Assembly: GCA_008508345.1 (NCBI GenBank)
Contig: QNGE01003085.1
Location: 1-64,000, forward strand
Source of the DNA: Paragonimus westermani
Taxonomy: Eukaryota; Platyhelminthes; Trematoda; Plagiorchiida; Troglotrematidae
Length of the DNA: 64,000 bases
Direction of reading: 5' to 3'
The notes under the pieces were generated by a model, which saw only the letters and a list, made by a program, of their open reading frames with translations, was not told where the DNA came from and ran no database searches. The position numbers and the translations under genes were made by a program. Below, in pieces: positions 61,579-64,000 of the stretch. The stretch's first letter is position 1; each line of letters starts with the position of its first letter.

Positions 61579-64000
61579 CTGCAATACGAGTTCGCAAGGA
61601 AGAATAACTGAGTTGACTAAACGAAGTAACATTTTGCTTTTGGAAACTTAGAACTTAATTGGTGAGTCACAACAGGTTGTCTTACAAAAGACCGATTAAC
61701 GCACTATCTCGCAAGTAATCTGTCGCAACACCGATCGTTACCCGTCAAGTTGAAAACCATTACGTTATTCATACTACAAGTATATCTTTGAACGTATACC
61801 ATGGACATCACACGCAACGCAACCGTTTACGCTCCAACTAGTGCCATATCTGCTCAACTGGAGTTAAATCCAAGAAACAAACATTCTGTGTTATTTCCAG
61901 TCGAGCACCAATTCGCAGCCTTCGTTTACTCCGACCGACTTCCCAAACGCTAAAGACTTCGTCACTAGTTTAGACAATGCAAACAGTAATCTGTGGTCAT
62001 GATCTCTTCATTCTCCGAATATGCGTAACAGGCAGATTGGCTGGTTTAAACGAGATTCGTGAACCTTTTTTCACCTTATTGTCTACCTAACCGTGACGTC
62101 AGTGTCCACATAACCTTTCAGAATACAACATAAAACAGCTCGGAGGTACAAAAAAAAGTGAGGAAGCAAAAACGTACATGATCCAAAACTAAGTACCATA
62201 TGAAAAGATTTTTCAAGGTACAAAAAGAGAACGCCCAGCAGAAATATAACACAGTGGAAAATTAAAATTTACAGTCTATGAAAACGGTCGGAGGTCGTTC
62301 GTTCTGTATGAGAGTGGAAATAATGAGGAGTTCAAAAGATTTACCAGGAACATTATTTTGCATGTTACTGCTGACCATTCTAAATTATTGTCATATCATG
62401 AACACTGCATTACGCTGCGAATAGTTAGTCCATTTACATTTAACTAGGACGAGCGGTGAAGCAAGGGGTAAATAGTGCATATTTTCTGGATACCGAAAAG
62501 TAGCCGGAGATTTTAATGGAAATAAGTCCAACATCATCTGGTTCAATTACCTAAGGTGCTTATTTTTGCACAGAATGAAAACGATTAGTCATTCGTTACT
62601 GACCGAAGAGCTAACAGGCGGCCACCACAGCTCTAAGAAAGAGAGGTTCGGCAAGTAGTCGGAGACCTTGTGATCTAATACATAAATGTTGCGTATGCGA
62701 TTCTTACACTGCTCTACTGGTCGTACGACCGACTCTCCGGCCTGAATCGTGCTGATGTGATGTAACCATAAGGAAACAGCTGTGCACTACCTTCCAAACA
62801 GTTACTGAGAGAAAATAGCTGAAAATTGTTCATGTGTGAATGAAGACTTTCAGTTGCTGTATCCATCTGAATGATGACAGCGCACATTCTGTTCGAAATC
62901 TTTAGGTCTGCTCAAAACTGTGTCAGTCTTCTCCAAAAAGAAGAGCTGCTTGGTTTTTGTGAGGGGACAGCTGTGTCACCACAGTTACAGAATACAATAT
63001 CGTGTTATCTACAAATCGTCTGCTAAACGAAATTAGGATCTTCTGTCCGAAATTCAAGCGATAATCCGTGGTTCATCACCTCGAGTTGTGAAAAATGCCT
63101 GAGTAAATATATCGTGATAAGTTATCCCATCAAGATTGAACAGATCGGTCAAGTTGAGAATTGTCCACACGAGATGGTGACTAGTATACAGAATTTGATA
63201 TACTGAGCATGCTCACCACCATCGATGAAATTCAATACGACTGAAATTTGAGCAGAGCATTTATTCCCGAAGAAAGCGGATTAAAAGAAGAGGCTAACTA
63301 GCAGTGAAAGCTATGAAACACAGCTTAAAACAAGTATGAACAGCCAATGTCCCATCATCATGATTGCATCACGCCCAACCATACACTTAAGTGTTCGATT
63401 ATATATTGGAGAATAGGTCTAGTTTACATTATTCCGGTTTTAATGCTCTTGTGATATATGTTGAATGATGGGACCGGTGGCAGTACGTTTGAGAAGCAAA
63501 CGGGTGCATTAGTAAGCGATCGTTCAATATCTAGCGTGACCGCCAGTTTTCCGACTGTTTACTTCTATCAACAGTTCGACTGCAATGATTGGTTTGTTCC
63601 TGTAACTCACACTGTAGGTCGCTGATCGACTGTATCGAAGTCTGTTCGAACTTAGATCGTTTAATCTACGCAGCTCACGAGTAGCCCGAAGTTTTGCTTA
63701 TTGCAAACAAAACATCGTTCAGCGTTATCGCAGCTGTGTGCCACGTGAGGAATTTCGCTCATTCAGATTCCACTAGGTTGACGTTCGAAGTATCGCCACT
63801 TTTACAAAAGGGAATCCCCACCTTAGCATCTGAAGCGTATGGAAGTGAGTACTCTGGTCGAATATATCAACCCTCATCTGGTGAAAAAAAAATTCCAACC
63901 CATTGGGGACATGTACGCATCAAACTGGCACACAAAATAAGTGGTCCAGGCTCGTCCAGCAAACTGGGGTCTAGTGCCATACTGTTAACGTTGACACATT
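61579..64000. other. Upstream talin intron(s); no further exon recognised
   Basis: On the - strand this should contain talin intron and perhaps earlier exons. No - strand segment with rod-domain character and fitting splice sites was found. A frame at the very right edge (about 63880-64000) is open but does not resemble talin. Confidence 0.4.

Noticed and set aside
1..64000. Hammerhead ribozymes, which Penelope-like elements and fluke SINEs can carry
   Set aside because: I looked on both strands for the core ctgangag followed by gaaac. Hits such as 5808 (- strand), 55496 and 11223 (- strand) lack a pairing stem II or the gaaa box.
1..64000. CRISPR arrays, operons, bacterial promoters, rRNA
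   Set aside because: No regularly spaced repeats or dense same-strand genes; the introns and elements are those of an animal genome.

Overview
The window looks like nuclear DNA of a parasitic flatworm, probably a digenean trematode of the liver-fluke type. This is inferred from three things: genes are split into short exons by long repeat-filled introns, base composition is moderate (not strongly AT-rich), and the decayed transposable elements resemble the set known from flukes (BEL/Pao, RTE, CR1/Jockey-like, Penelope-like, tRNA-derived SINEs). The species call rests on memory of families, not on a search. There are no bacterial-style operons, CRISPR arrays or rRNA genes.

Layout. 0-2 kb: a decayed BEL/Pao LTR retrotransposon on the + strand. 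4.9-6.2 kb: a decayed DNA-transposon transposase on the - strand, readable over about 1.2 kb through frameshifts. 6.2-13.4 kb: no gene seen. 13.4-14.5 kb: a more GC-rich repeat-like block with an N gap whose two 98-bp flanks are near-identical, plus CT/CA microsatellites. 18-19 kb: tRNA-derived SINE heads and an RTE scrap. 19.26-50.15 kb: the exons of one or possibly two + strand genes of unknown function. Most adjacent exons match in splice phase; three junctions do not. The model ends in a stop codon and a polyadenylation signal. Its introns hold Penelope-like, RTE, SINE, LTR-like and CR1/Jockey-like fragments. 51.6-53.6 kb: an RTE 3' fragment and a Penelope-like element, both - strand. 56.1 kb: a possible Gypsy gag scrap. 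59.4-61.6 kb: two - strand exons of talin, covering the C-terminal actin-binding I/LWEQ (THATCH) region.

The two host loci converge: the + strand gene ends at 50.15 kb and talin reads toward it from the right. Talin links integrins to actin at cell-matrix adhesions. The + strand protein (about 940 residues in the partial model) has a Cys-rich exon and a Tyr-rich C-terminus reminiscent of OCRE-type motifs, and its function is not recognised. No obviously new molecular system was found. The points most worth following are the uncharacterised gene with a possible 25-nt microexon, the transposase relic, and the likely assembly artefact at the gap.
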